Positions 8,872-17,453 of a stretch of 64,000 bases of DNA are shown piece after piece (within the stretch, counting starts at the first letter, position 1; each line of letters starts with the position of its first letter). Made by a program: the position numbers and the translations under genes. Origin of the DNA: Traorella massiliensis. Its GTDB lineage: Bacteria; Bacillota_I; Bacilli_A; Erysipelotrichales; Erysipelotrichaceae. The notes below the pieces were generated by a model that was not told the DNA's origin, searched no databases, and worked only from the letters and a program-made list of their open reading frames with translations. The stretch is from NCBI RefSeq assembly GCF_900104665.1, contig NZ_LT629969.1, positions 186,001-250,000 of the forward strand, read 5' to 3'.

Positions 8872-8929
8872 TTGTCAAGTTCAACTATAACAAGTTAAAA
8901 TAGAAATGAAAGGAAACGTAAAAACGTTT
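8872..8929 (+). promoter_or_regulatory. galK promoter and downstream inverted repeat
   Basis: TTGTCA (8872-8877), an 18-bp spacer and TAAAAT (8896-8901). Just downstream is AAACGT-AAAA-ACGTTT (8914-8929), a perfect inverted repeat in the early transcribed region where a LacI/GalR-type repressor could act. No regulator gene is adjacent. Confidence 0.5.
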
Positions 8930-8940
8930 AGGAAAAAAAC

Positions 8941-10209
8941 ATGAAAGCTGAACAGATAAAGAAAGGCTTTATTGACAAAAATTATGATTCATTATTATTG
9001 GATCTTTATGAAGATGAAGATCGTATAGAAAAACAAAATCAGCGCTATATAAAAATGCTTGAAAAATATATCGCTTATTATGGAAATGATGATGTAGAAA
9101 TTTATAATACACCTGGAAGAAGTGAAGTTTGTGGAAATCATACGGATCATCAGCATGGCTGTGTCGTGGCAGCCAGTGTTAATTTAGATGCGATTGCGGC
9201 AGTAAGTGATCAAAAAGATAAAGTTTCTATTATATCTGATCAATTCTTCTTAAAAGATATTTATATAGATGATCTTCATCTAAAAGAAGATGAAAAAGGA
9301 ACCTCCGAAGCTTTAGTGCGAGGAATTCTTTCTCGCTTTCAACAGCTAGGACATCAAATAGGCGGTTTTAAGGCATATATCACCAGTGATGTGATGATCG
9401 GAGCCGGTTTGTCCTCATCTGCCGTATTTGAAGTCATGATTGCAACGATCCTTTCAGGACTTTACAATGAACAAAAGATCGCACCCGAAGAACTTGCGAA
9501 AATTGCCCAGTATGCGGAAAATGTATATTTTGGTAAACCATGTGGACTAATGGATCAATGCGCCTGTGCTTTTGGAGGGCTTATTACGATTGATTTTAAA
9601 GATATCACACAACCGTTGATAGAAAACCTTCAGATTGATTTTTCTGCTTTTCATCACAGTTTATGTATCGTTGATACCAAAGGATCGCATAGTGATTTGA
9701 CCGATGAATATGCGGCGATTCCATCAGAAATGAAAAAAGTGGCTCATTTTTTTAGAAAAGAAGTATTACGTGAAGTTGATGAAGCTGCATTTTATGAACA
9801 TCTTTATACTATAAAAGAGCAGTGTGGAGATCGTCCGGTTTTACGAGCTATTCATTATTTTAATGAGAATAAAAGAGTCGTTCAGCTAGTAGAAGCATTG
9901 AAAGAAAACAGATTTGAAGATTTTAGACGAATCATTCAGCTTTCTGGTAATTCGAGCTTTAAATATTTACAGAATGTATATGCGGATGCTGCCCACCAAA
10001 GTATGAGCCTTGCACTCGCTCTTTCTGAAATGATCTTAAAAGATAAAGGCGTTTGTCGTATTCATGGCGGTGGATTTGCGGGAACGATTCAAACTTTTGT
10101 AGAAGATGCTCAGGCATCTATCTATAAAGAAGAAATAGAAAAAATTTTTGGTGAAGGCAGCTGTCATAGGTTAAAAATAAGAAAACAAGGCAGTATACGA
10201 ATGATTTAA
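8941..10209 (+). CDS. galK: Galactokinase-like GHMP kinase
   Basis: A 422-residue GHMP-superfamily kinase that would phosphorylate galactose at C1 with ATP. Motif 1 is TPGRSEVCGNHTDHQHG (about residues 57-73), the GalK signature with Cys-Gly-Asn in place of Ile-Gly-Glu. Motif 2 is GAGLSSSAVFE (ATP loop), and motif 3 is RIHGGGFAGT near the C-terminus. The N-terminus carries about 55 residues before motif 1, longer than in E. coli GalK. No galT or galE is adjacent, so the substrate could be another hexose. The next gene follows after 10 nt. Confidence 0.8.
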   Translation: MKAEQIKKGFIDKNYDSLLLDLYEDEDRIEKQNQRYIKMLEKYIAYYGNDDVEIYNTPGRSEVCGNHTDHQHGCVVAASVNLDAIAAVSDQKDKVSIISDQFFLKDIYIDDLHLKEDEKGTSEALVRGILSRFQQLGHQIGGFKAYITSDVMIGAGLSSSAVFEVMIATILSGLYNEQKIAPEELAKIAQYAENVYFGKPCGLMDQCACAFGGLITIDFKDITQPLIENLQIDFSAFHHSLCIVDTKGSHSDLTDEYAAIPSEMKKVAHFFRKEVLREVDEAAFYEHLYTIKEQCGDRPVLRAIHYFNENKRVVQLVEALKENRFEDFRRIIQLSGNSSFKYLQNVYADAAHQSMSLALALSEMILKDKGVCRIHGGGFAGTIQTFVEDAQASIYKEEIEKIFGEGSCHRLKIRKQGSIRMI

Positions 10210-10219
10210 AGGAGTTTGT

Positions 10220-10516
10220 ATGGATGAAGCATTCATTTATCAGATACTGGCTATTGTTTCTGAGATTCCCAAAGGCAAAGTAGCGAGTTATAAACAGATT
10301 GCCGAGTTATCAGGCCATGACAAAAATGCTCGATTAGTCGGGCGTATTCTTTCACATGCTTCCTATTATGGGAAATATCCATGTCATCGAGTGGTAAGTC
10401 AATCCGGACGACTTGTACCACATTGGGATGAACAAAAAGAACTATTACTAGAGGAAGGTATTGAATTTAAAAAGAATGATCATGTAGATATGAAAAAATA
10501 TCAGTGGAAAGTTTAA
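10220..10516 (+). CDS. MGMT-family DNA-alkyl transferase-like protein
   Basis: A 98-residue protein made only of the C-terminal DNA-binding domain of O6-alkylguanine alkyltransferases. The HTH arginine-finger region is GRILSHASY and the active-site motif is PCHRVV (about residues 54-59). Because the Cys is present (alkyltransferase-like ATL proteins usually have Trp there), direct dealkylation is possible, but the N-terminal domain of Ogt is absent. AAGGAG precedes the ATG, 10 nt after galK, so the two may be co-transcribed. Confidence 0.8.
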   Translation: MDEAFIYQILAIVSEIPKGKVASYKQIAELSGHDKNARLVGRILSHASYYGKYPCHRVVSQSGRLVPHWDEQKELLLEEGIEFKKNDHVDMKKYQWKV

Positions 10517-10535
10517 GAGTTAAATCCTGGGAAAA

Positions 10536-10572
10536 TGTAATCATTGATATTACAACATGGACATGATATAAT
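10536..10572 (+). promoter_or_regulatory. Promoter with Rrf2-type operator, site 1
   Basis: TTGATA (10544-10549), 17 bp, TATAAT (10567-10572). An inverted repeat TGTAAT-N7-ATTACA (10536-10554) covers the -35 hexamer. The same 6-7-6 repeat recurs twice after the nearby Rrf2 gene. Confidence 0.7.
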
Positions 10573-10594
10573 ACCAAAAAGAGTGGTGAAGAAC

Positions 10595-11167
10595 ATGAAG
10601 AAAAAACTTTTATTGATGCTTGTTTTATTAATGAGTGGATGTGTAAACCAGGAAGAGCCTGAGAGTGATCCGGCATACTGTAGTTTTGATAGTGATGAGT
10701 GTCTGGCAAACAGTGATGAATATGAAACATTTATAAATGAAAGTGATGTTTTTATTGAAATTACTATGCAGGAAGCGATTGATATGTTTGAGAATCAAGA
10801 GAGTTGTATTCTGTATTTTGGTTTTCCTGATTGTCCTTGGTGCATAGAAGCTTTACCAATCATGGAAGAGGCTGCCAAAGAGAATGATAAGAATATTTAC
10901 TATGTTCAGACAAGAGATGAAGAGCGTAATTTGATCTATACTGATGAAGAAAAAACAGCGATTCTTTCATATGTCGGACAATTTGAAGATACAGATGATG
11001 AAGGAAATGTTGCATTATTTGTACCGCTTGTTGTAGTTGTAGAAGATGGTGAAGCACTTAGCGGTCATGTAGGAACAATAGAGGGTCATGATGCTCATGA
11101 AAGACAAATGAATGAGGATGAACAAGACCAATTAAAAGGAATCTATGTAGAGATGTTTTCAAAATAA
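10595..11167 (+). CDS. Thioredoxin-fold lipoprotein
   Basis: A 190-residue exported protein. A lysine-rich signal peptide ends in the lipobox LMSGC, so it should be anchored to the outer face of the membrane. After an acidic Cys-containing linker comes a thioredoxin-like fold with the CPWC active site (FGFPDCPWCIEALP). A role in extracytoplasmic thiol-disulfide exchange is inferred. I chose the ATG at 10595 because it gives a proper signal peptide and follows GGTGAAG. The operator at its promoter and the Rrf2 gene 18 nt downstream suggest redox or nitrosative-stress control. Confidence 0.75.
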   Translation: MKKKLLLMLVLLMSGCVNQEEPESDPAYCSFDSDECLANSDEYETFINESDVFIEITMQEAIDMFENQESCILYFGFPDCPWCIEALPIMEEAAKENDKNIYYVQTRDEERNLIYTDEEKTAILSYVGQFEDTDDEGNVALFVPLVVVVEDGEALSGHVGTIEGHDAHERQMNEDEQDQLKGIYVEMFSK

Positions 11168-11185
11168 AAGAAAGGAGAGGTAGAT

Positions 11186-11626
11186 ATGCAGATCTCCAGC
11201 CGATTTACGATTGCGATACATATATTTTGTTGTATCGATCGATTTAAGGATGAGAAAATAACGAGTGAATTTCTGGCGGATAGCGTAAAAGTCAATCCAG
11301 TTATCATACGTAAAATATTAGGACAACTAAAAAAAGCAGGACTTGTAAAAGTACATAGAGGCAGTGGTGGTACTGATATTACAAGACCCTTAGAGGAAAT
11401 CACCTTTCTTGATGTTTATAAAGCAGTAGAATGTGTAGAAAGCAACGGATTATTTCATTTTCATGAAAATCCAAATCCTTCCTGTCCTGTAGGACGCAAT
11501 ATTCATTCGATATTGGATGATAAGTTATTACGTGTTCAGCAGGCAATGGAAAATGAATTAGCGTCGATTACCTTAGCTGACGTAAAAAAAGATTTAGATA
11601 AAATACTTGTGAATGACCAGTCATAG
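11186..11626 (+). CDS. Rrf2-family transcriptional regulator
   Basis: A 146-residue winged-helix regulator of the Rrf2 family. The HTH occupies about residues 20-60 and the wing has GSGGTDITRPLEEITFLDVY. A single conserved Cys lies in PNPSCPVGRNIHSIL, as in YwnA-like members, rather than the three-Cys cluster of the Fe-S sensors IscR and NsrR. It follows the thioredoxin-fold lipoprotein closely and is bracketed by three copies of one inverted repeat, so it probably represses itself, the lipoprotein and the downstream flavin/ferredoxin gene. Confidence 0.85.
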   Translation: MQISSRFTIAIHIFCCIDRFKDEKITSEFLADSVKVNPVIIRKILGQLKKAGLVKVHRGSGGTDITRPLEEITFLDVYKAVECVESNGLFHFHENPNPSCPVGRNIHSILDDKLLRVQQAMENELASITLADVKKDLDKILVNDQS

Positions 11627-11639
11627 AGCTGGTTTTTTT
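11616..11639 (+). terminator. Terminator after the Rrf2 gene
   Basis: ACCAG / CTGGT stem with an 8-nt loop followed by seven T. The left arm overlaps the last codons of the gene. Confidence 0.7.
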
Positions 11640-11649
11640 AAAATGAAGA

Positions 11650-11711
11650 TGTAACTATTGACATTACAACTAAGAAGTGATACTTTATTAGATGTAATTT
11701 AAAACATTACA
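11650..11711 (+). promoter_or_regulatory. Promoter with two Rrf2-type operators, sites 2 and 3
   Basis: TTGACA (11658-11663), 17 bp, TACTTT (11681-11686). TGTAAC-N7-ATTACA (11650-11668) overlaps the -35, and TGTAAT-N7-ATTACA (11693-11711) lies just downstream of the predicted start. Both match site 1 in arm sequence and spacer length. Confidence 0.7.
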
Positions 11712-11773
11712 ACAAAACGATCGATTCTATTTTTAACTAGGATAAGTGATAAAAACGTTAAAAGGGAGGTTTT

Positions 11774-12393
11774 ATGAAAACAAGTGAAATATTGAATATT
11801 CTACAGAAAGACATCCATACCCGTTATTATCGCAACCGTTGATGAAAATGATCATCCCATTACTTGTGCGATTGATTTAATGTTATATGAAGATGATACG
11901 CTTTATTTTTTAACGGCCCGTGGTAAAGCATTCTATCAAAGACTTATGTCCCATCCTTTTGTTTCCTTAACAGGAATTAAAGGAAATAATACACTTTCAT
12001 CCATAGCGATTTCTTTGCAAGGAAAAGTAAAAAATATTAAACATAAAAAACTTCAGGAAATTTTTGAAAAAAAATGACTATATGAAAAAGATATATCCAA
12101 ATGTTCAGGCAAGAGATATTCTTGAGGTATTTTGTTTTGAACAATTCAGTGGTGAATATTTTGATCTAAGCCAAACACCTATTGTACGCATTCCTTTTTC
12201 TTATCAGCAATCATTGCCCAAGGGTGGATATCAGGTACTAGAGGGATGTATCGGTTGTCATATATGTTATGAAGTATGTTCTCAGAAGTGTATTGATATC
12301 ACTCAAATACCTGTTAAGATTATTCAGAAACATTGTTTGCATTGTGCAAAATGTGCAGAAATCTGCCCTAAGCAAGTCATCGTAAAAATATAA
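11774..12393 (+). pseudogene. Flavin-binding oxidase/ferredoxin fusion with two frame breaks
   Basis: Reads as one protein of about 205 residues when two 1-nt errors are ignored. The N-terminal split-barrel domain resembles the pyridoxamine-phosphate-oxidase/NimA family (TVDENDHPITCAIDLMLYED). The C-terminal domain has two [4Fe-4S] ferredoxin motifs (CIGCHICYEVCSQKC and CLHCAKCAEICPK). Break 1 is at 11825-11829, where CATACCCG has one C too many and leads to a stop after 22 codons. Break 2 is the A8 tract at 12066-12073, where seven A would keep frame. GGGAGG precedes the ATG at 11774. It could be decayed, phase-variable or a sequencing artefact; the strong conservation of both domains suggests a recent event. 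Confidence 0.75.
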
Positions 12394-12402
12394 GGAGTCA
12401 AT

Positions 12403-13155
12403 ATGAATCAGAAAGAAAGAGAAATTTATTTAATTGATCGATTGCTGATGGAGCGTCATCAGCAAGCAGATAAAAATGCGTATAACTTTGATCTGTATCG
12501 AGCATTAGTGAATCTACGAGAACCTTTGCCAATGGATGATGAGTATTTGAAAATAGAAGATGAATATTTACAACAGATTTTAAAGGAAAAAGGAATCATA
12601 AAATTGGATGATGATGAACGGATCGTTATATGGCAAGGAGATATAACACGTTTAAAAGCGGATGCGATCGTCAATGCTGCTAATGAACAGATGCTAGGAT
12701 GCTTTGTTCCTGGACATCACTGCATTGATAATGCGATTCATACGTATGCAGGAATAAGATTGCGTTTAAAATGTAATGAGCTAATGAAAAAACAGGGATA
12801 TTTAGAACCAACAGGACAAGTAAAGGTTACACCTGCTTATAATCTTCCAAGTTGTTATGTATTTCATACAGTAGGACCGATCGTATCTTCTACGCTAACA
12901 AAAAGGCATGAGGAACTGTTGAAAATGTGTTATCAGAATTGTCTGAAAAAGGCAGATGAAATGAAGCTGGATTCCATTGCTTTTTGTTGTATATCAACAG
13001 GTGTTTTTCGTTTTCCACATGAAAAAGCTGCCATGATTGCTATTGATACGATCAAACGATATTTACCTGCTTCTCAGTTGAAACAAGTTATTTTTAATGT
13101 GTTTAAAGATGAAGATAAAGAAATATATGAAAAATTGAGTAAGGACGAAAAGTAG
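12403..13155 (+). CDS. Zinc-type macrodomain protein-ADP-ribose hydrolase
   Basis: A 250-residue protein with a helical N-terminal region and a macrodomain (from about residue 70, QGDITRLKADAIVNAANE). The segment GCFVPGHHCIDNAIHTYAG carries the Cys/His set that binds zinc in Zn-macrodomains, which in Staphylococcus and Streptococcus remove ADP-ribose placed by the partner SirTM on a lipoylated GcvH-like carrier. Here no SirTM, GcvH-L or lipoate ligase is adjacent. It sits 9 nt after the flavin/ferredoxin gene, so it may belong to the same stress operon. AAGGAG precedes the ATG. Confidence 0.85.
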   Translation: MNQKEREIYLIDRLLMERHQQADKNAYNFDLYRALVNLREPLPMDDEYLKIEDEYLQQILKEKGIIKLDDDERIVIWQGDITRLKADAIVNAANEQMLGCFVPGHHCIDNAIHTYAGIRLRLKCNELMKKQGYLEPTGQVKVTPAYNLPSCYVFHTVGPIVSSTLTKRHEELLKMCYQNCLKKADEMKLDSIAFCCISTGVFRFPHEKAAMIAIDTIKRYLPASQLKQVIFNVFKDEDKEIYEKLSKDEK

Positions 13156-13263
13156 TACTTAATCGAAAAGAAAAAGAAGAGATTTTAAATAAAAAAGTTA
13201 AATAAAAAAAATGAGCGCACTAAAAACAAGTGCACAAATGAAATAAAATAAATTTAGCGAAAA

Positions 13264-14126
13264 TCAGGTTTCATTTTTAATCCAAGCATCAAGATGAATA
13301 TTGATGGCGGCAAAGATTGAAAAGAAAGCTGCTTTGGAGTCTTCACGAATTCTCATCTGATGAAGATGATAGTCATTGAGAATTCTATTATTGATTCTCT
13401 CAGTACAAGTTCTATTTTTGTATAGTTCTTTCCATTTATCTGTTTTGTAAGGAACAGGGCCAAAAAGACGCATATCAAGCGAATCGTTAATGTAAACAGT
13501 TCTACCATATGGAGAAGGAGAACATGTATCTGCATGTGGACAAGAATCAATCAATCCCATTTTTAGAGGACAACGGAATTTTCTTCTTTGCCTTTGATAG
13601 TCGTAGCCACAGTGATACATTTCAACACCACAATCACAAATTGGTTTGCCGTTTTCACTAATAGAATCAAAGTGTTTATAAATATTTTTACCCAATTTAC
13701 GTTGATTGAAATCAATGATTGGGATAATATTATGGTGACGCAGAAATTGGTAAACGGCAGAAGAATCGCTTGCGGAATCGAAACACATGAATTTTGGAGA
13801 GAGTTCAGGGTTAATGTCAAGGAAACGAGCGGTAGAGGAAATGGAAGACAGAGCATCATGACGAGAAGCTTTCTCTAAATCGATAAAGACGGGAAGGTCA
13901 GTATGGATTAGAGGGTTATGATAAGAAATGTTATAGAGAGTATAACCGAAGTAATACATTCCAAGATCACTGTCCCAACCAAAATCTGCGTTTTTAGCGC
14001 TATAACGATGAGTGTTTAAAATATTGTCATCTTTAATGATTTGATGACCAAAAGGAGAAGCATGAATATGAAAAGCAGAACCATCACCAGAAAAGACAAG
14101 ATTGTAGGAATATGGTAATATTTTAA
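13264..14126 (-). pseudogene. 5'-truncated DDE transposase (IS1182-like)
   Basis: C-terminal part of a DDE transposase. The open frame has its first ATG at 13959 but continues upstream without a start through FSGDGSAFHIHASPFG to about 14126, where proC begins. Diagnostic pieces are a Cys/His-rich insertion (CDCGVEMYHCGYDYQRQRRKFRCP) and the C-terminal TERINNRILNDY motif with the catalytic Glu. The N-terminal DNA-binding half and the outer inverted repeat are missing, so this is a remnant. The junction lies immediately before the proC ribosome-binding site. Confidence 0.75.
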
Positions 14127-14154
14127 GTAAGATAAGTTTTAAAGGAGGAGTATG

Positions 14155-14952
14155 ATGAGTAAGATTTCAATGGGATTTATTGGCTATGGTAATATGGCAC
14201 AGGCCATAGCTAAAGGACTTGTGAAAGAAAAAGTAATAAGTCCGGAAAATATCTATGCCTGTGCGAAACATTATGATAAGTTAGTAGAAAATACCCAAAA
14301 GCTAGGAATCAATCCTTGTGAGGATGCAGAAGATGTCGTTAGAAAGGCTGATATGATCGTAATTGCTGTTAAGCCTTATCAGATTGAAGAGGTGGTAGGG
14401 CCGCTTGGTAATGCACTTATTGGAAAGATCGTTGTATCGGTAGCTGCTGGCTATACTTTTGATAAATATGAAAAGATTCTTCCTGAAGGAGTTCATCATA
14501 TCAGCACGAATCCAAATACACCGATTGAGGTAGGAGCTGGAATGATCGCATGTGAAGATCACCATAATTTAAGTGAGGATGAACTACGGTTTTTCTATCA
14601 GGTGTTTGAACCGATTGCCTTGATTGAAATGGTAGAAACTTCTAAATTGTCGATTGCCGGAACGATTTGTGGCTGTACACCGGCTTATACAGCGATGTAT
14701 ATGGAAGCTTTGGCAGATGCCGCTGTTAAGCATGGATTGCCACGTCAAAGTGCTTATCGTATGGTTGCGCAGATGATTTATGGCACGGGGAAATTATATT
14801 TAGAAACGGAAACTCATCCGGGAATCATGAAGGATAAAGTGTGTTCACCCAATGGAACAACAATCAAAGGGGTAGCTTCATTAGAAAGGGATGGCTTTAG
14901 AGGAGCCGTCATATCAGCGATCGATGCTGCTGAGAATAAAAATGAGTATTGA
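14155..14952 (+). CDS. proC: Pyrroline-5-carboxylate reductase
   Basis: About 265 residues. It reduces 1-pyrroline-5-carboxylate to L-proline with NAD(P)H. The N-terminal Rossmann motif is GFIGYGNMAQAIAKG. The dimerisation and active-site helix region contains AGTICGCTPAYTAMYMEALADAAVKHGL, and PGIMKDKVCSPNGTTIKG is the family-typical C-terminal signature. Two ATG codons lie in tandem; I prefer 14155, which is 6 nt from AAGGAGG, over 14152. Glutamate from the hut pathway could feed proline synthesis, but proA and proB are not in the window. Confidence 0.93.
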   Translation: MSKISMGFIGYGNMAQAIAKGLVKEKVISPENIYACAKHYDKLVENTQKLGINPCEDAEDVVRKADMIVIAVKPYQIEEVVGPLGNALIGKIVVSVAAGYTFDKYEKILPEGVHHISTNPNTPIEVGAGMIACEDHHNLSEDELRFFYQVFEPIALIEMVETSKLSIAGTICGCTPAYTAMYMEALADAAVKHGLPRQSAYRMVAQMIYGTGKLYLETETHPGIMKDKVCSPNGTTIKGVASLERDGFRGAVISAIDAAENKNEY

Positions 14953-15001
14953 AATATAGTCATAATATCATTTATAATTGATTAAAAGAGGGGGATATCA
15001 T

Positions 15002-16456
15002 ATGATGGAAAAGTTAAGATTATATTTAACACGTAAAAATGTTTATTTAGGAAATGTAGTGATTGGAATCGTTGCTATTGTTTTGGGAATCCTGTATCTT
15101 TCTGCTGGTGGAAATGTCTCAAGCCTTGATGATTTGGGAAATGCTTTGTCGCTTCTTAAATTTATGTGTGTACTCTTTTACATTGATTTGTTTTTTTCGT
15201 TGCTTTTGAGCATTTCTCTCGCTTTTCGTTTGTTTTATATCAAGGATAATGAAATCACAGTTAAGATTTTAGGTGGTTTAAGTGTATTTAGTACACTGAT
15301 GGGACTTTTAAGCTTTTCAGGTGTACATGCACTTTATCAGTTGTTGAATGGTAATTTTATGGCACTTTTTGGCTTGAGTGGTATAGGCAGCTTAGGTACG
15401 ATGCTATTTCTATTTATAGCTTGTGAAATTGCTCAAGGCGGTTTTGCTGGTTATCTTTTGTTTGTCAAGAAAACAGAGGAATTGGATGTGTCTGCAGTAA
15501 AAGAGGATGCTGAACAGCTTGGAGAATTTGCAAAGGAAAAAGCTTCTCTAGCTATGGATGCTGCTAGTAAAGGTGCGAATAAACTTTCTGAGAAGTGGAA
15601 AGCTTACTATGCGACTGAGAAAGGAAAAAAGACAGTACGCTATGGTGGTATTGGTATTGCTGGTGTGATCATAGTGATTGCTGCAGTAAGTATTTATTTC
15701 AGTTTGAAGAAAACTCCTATTGATCTTACTTCAACGTGTGAATTGACATATAGCGGGGTATCGGGAGAAGGTTATGCTGATGTCAATTGTAATGTAGATT
15801 ATGATAGAAATAATACAAATTTTATGACTTTTGTAAATAATGTATACTATGAAATTGAAAATAATGGTTCATTGTCAAATGGAGATACGATAGTATTAAA
15901 GGCAATATATAGTGAAGAAACAGCAAAAGGAAGTAAAATTGAAGTGTTAAATCCACAAAAAGAATTTACAGTTGAAGGATTAGAAGTAGTGTATCGTACA
16001 TTTGAAGAAATCCCTGAAGATGTGTCTTCACAATTTGCACAAGCTACAGAAACAGCATTAAAAGAAGATATTGAAGAAACTCAAAGCTTTTTTGGACCTG
16101 ATACAGTCGTAATGAACAGTTGTGATTTGATTGGGGTTTATTATACTTATAACAGTTATTATCATGAAGGTACGGCTTATTATGTATATCGAACGAATGT
16201 TACTGAAGAGTACACGTCACAAACAGAAACAAATACAGAGTATTATAGTGTCCGTATTAATCCTATCAGCAGCAGTGAAGATGTGGATTTAGAATCAGAC
16301 TCGTTAATAATATCACAGATAAATTTATATAGTGATGAAAAAACAGATGAAGAAGCAATTGATTATTTTAAGTCATATCAAAGTGATTTAGAGGTCGTTC
16401 GTGAATCTCTATCTGATGAAACTTATGTTGATGAGACAGTACAAAAAGAAAATTAA
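15002..16456 (+). CDS. Multispanning membrane protein with extracellular domain, unknown
   Basis: About 485 residues. Four hydrophobic segments lie in the first 160 residues, then a soluble Ala/Glu/Lys-rich helical linker (about 165-205), a further membrane helix (GGIGIAGVIIVIAAVSIYFS) and about 240 residues rich in Glu, Thr, Tyr and Ser, probably outside the cell. I recognise no domain. GAGGGGG precedes the ATG at 15002. It follows proC by 49 nt and ends at a good terminator. Confidence 0.6.
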   Translation: MMEKLRLYLTRKNVYLGNVVIGIVAIVLGILYLSAGGNVSSLDDLGNALSLLKFMCVLFYIDLFFSLLLSISLAFRLFYIKDNEITVKILGGLSVFSTLMGLLSFSGVHALYQLLNGNFMALFGLSGIGSLGTMLFLFIACEIAQGGFAGYLLFVKKTEELDVSAVKEDAEQLGEFAKEKASLAMDAASKGANKLSEKWKAYYATEKGKKTVRYGGIGIAGVIIVIAAVSIYFSLKKTPIDLTSTCELTYSGVSGEGYADVNCNVDYDRNNTNFMTFVNNVYYEIENNGSLSNGDTIVLKAIYSEETAKGSKIEVLNPQKEFTVEGLEVVYRTFEEIPEDVSSQFAQATETALKEDIEETQSFFGPDTVVMNSCDLIGVYYTYNSYYHEGTAYYVYRTNVTEEYTSQTETNTEYYSVRINPISSSEDVDLESDSLIISQINLYSDEKTDEEAIDYFKSYQSDLEVVRESLSDETYVDETVQKEN

Positions 16457-16512
16457 AGGATGGGATACATCTAATGCAATAAATAAGGATTTACAGAAAT
16501 GTCGAATTTATG

Positions 16513-16545
16513 AATCTCTCATACAAAAAGATGAGGGATTTTTTT
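16513..16545 (+). terminator. Terminator after the membrane protein
   Basis: AATCTCTCAT / ATGAGGGATT 10-bp stem with one G-U pair, 8-nt loop and seven T. Confidence 0.8.
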
Positions 16546-16547
16546 GA

Positions 16548-17453
16548 TGTGTAGGGCTGATGTATTCACGCAGCACAAAAAAATTCAATTGAACCTTGTT
16601 TTTTTATTTGGTTTTACAAGTTAGATTAATATATCTTACAATATGATATCTTTGATTTATTGGTCCTTTTTCTCTTGAATGATCGTTTTTTTATTTTTGT
16701 TATATTCGTTGGTATATTCTCATCATTCTATCTGTATAGTCTTTTCTTGGCTCATCATCTTCACTCAGTATGGTTTGGATTAATCAGATGGTCTGTATCA
16801 GTCTGTAATATTTTTAATGAAATGATTTTGAATATCCATGTATCCTTATAGATATCTCCTGTAGTATCATAACAGGATGATATTCGTTAAACTTTTTCAT
16901 TTTCATTCAATTTTTCAAATGATTGTAGAGGGTGTATTGATATCCCAGCATAGTTTTGCCTGCAAATTATCTCTGACTATCGAATATGGATCTAGTTAAT
17001 ACATCAAGTTTTGATGAATTCAAACAGTCGAGCGAATTAGAAAGCAGGTCCTGAACCTGCTGATTTCCTTTTGTTGTTTTTGAAAAAAATTCTGACATTC
17101 TTCAGTAGAATAATTTTAGAAAAAGACAGTCCTTGTAAGTTTTGAACTGCTCTTTATTCTGATCGTCATAAAAATTCATTAGTTGATGCAATTGAGAATT
17201 GCCTCTTCTCGATAATAGATTATCACTTTTGATAAGATCAATGCGATATTTTTATGGACTTGGTAAGATAATCAAATAAGCTATAAGCTGTATCAAACGA
17301 TTACATATTTCTTTGTGGTTTCAATTTCTTGATTTTTTTAAAGTAAATGTTTCAGCTTGACAGATTTTGCCTATAAATCAAGTAGTTATTTGATGAATAT
17401 TGGTTTTTTTATATTGTTTATAATCTTTTTCCTTGAATAAAAAATTTATAAAA
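16548..17453. other. Gene-free, AT-rich stretch
   Basis: About 0.9 kb with no convincing gene on either strand. Short hydrophobic frames exist (for example 16660-16851 from a TTG) but lack a ribosome-binding site or homology I can name. There are hairpins such as AGCAGGT-CCTGA-ACCTGCT (17042-17060). It may be a decayed locus between an intact gene and the damaged flavodoxin gene. Confidence 0.4.

Noticed and set aside
16660-16851. A 63-codon hydrophobic frame in the gene-free stretch
   Set aside because: It starts at TTG without a ribosome-binding site and has AT-driven Phe/Leu/Ile composition.
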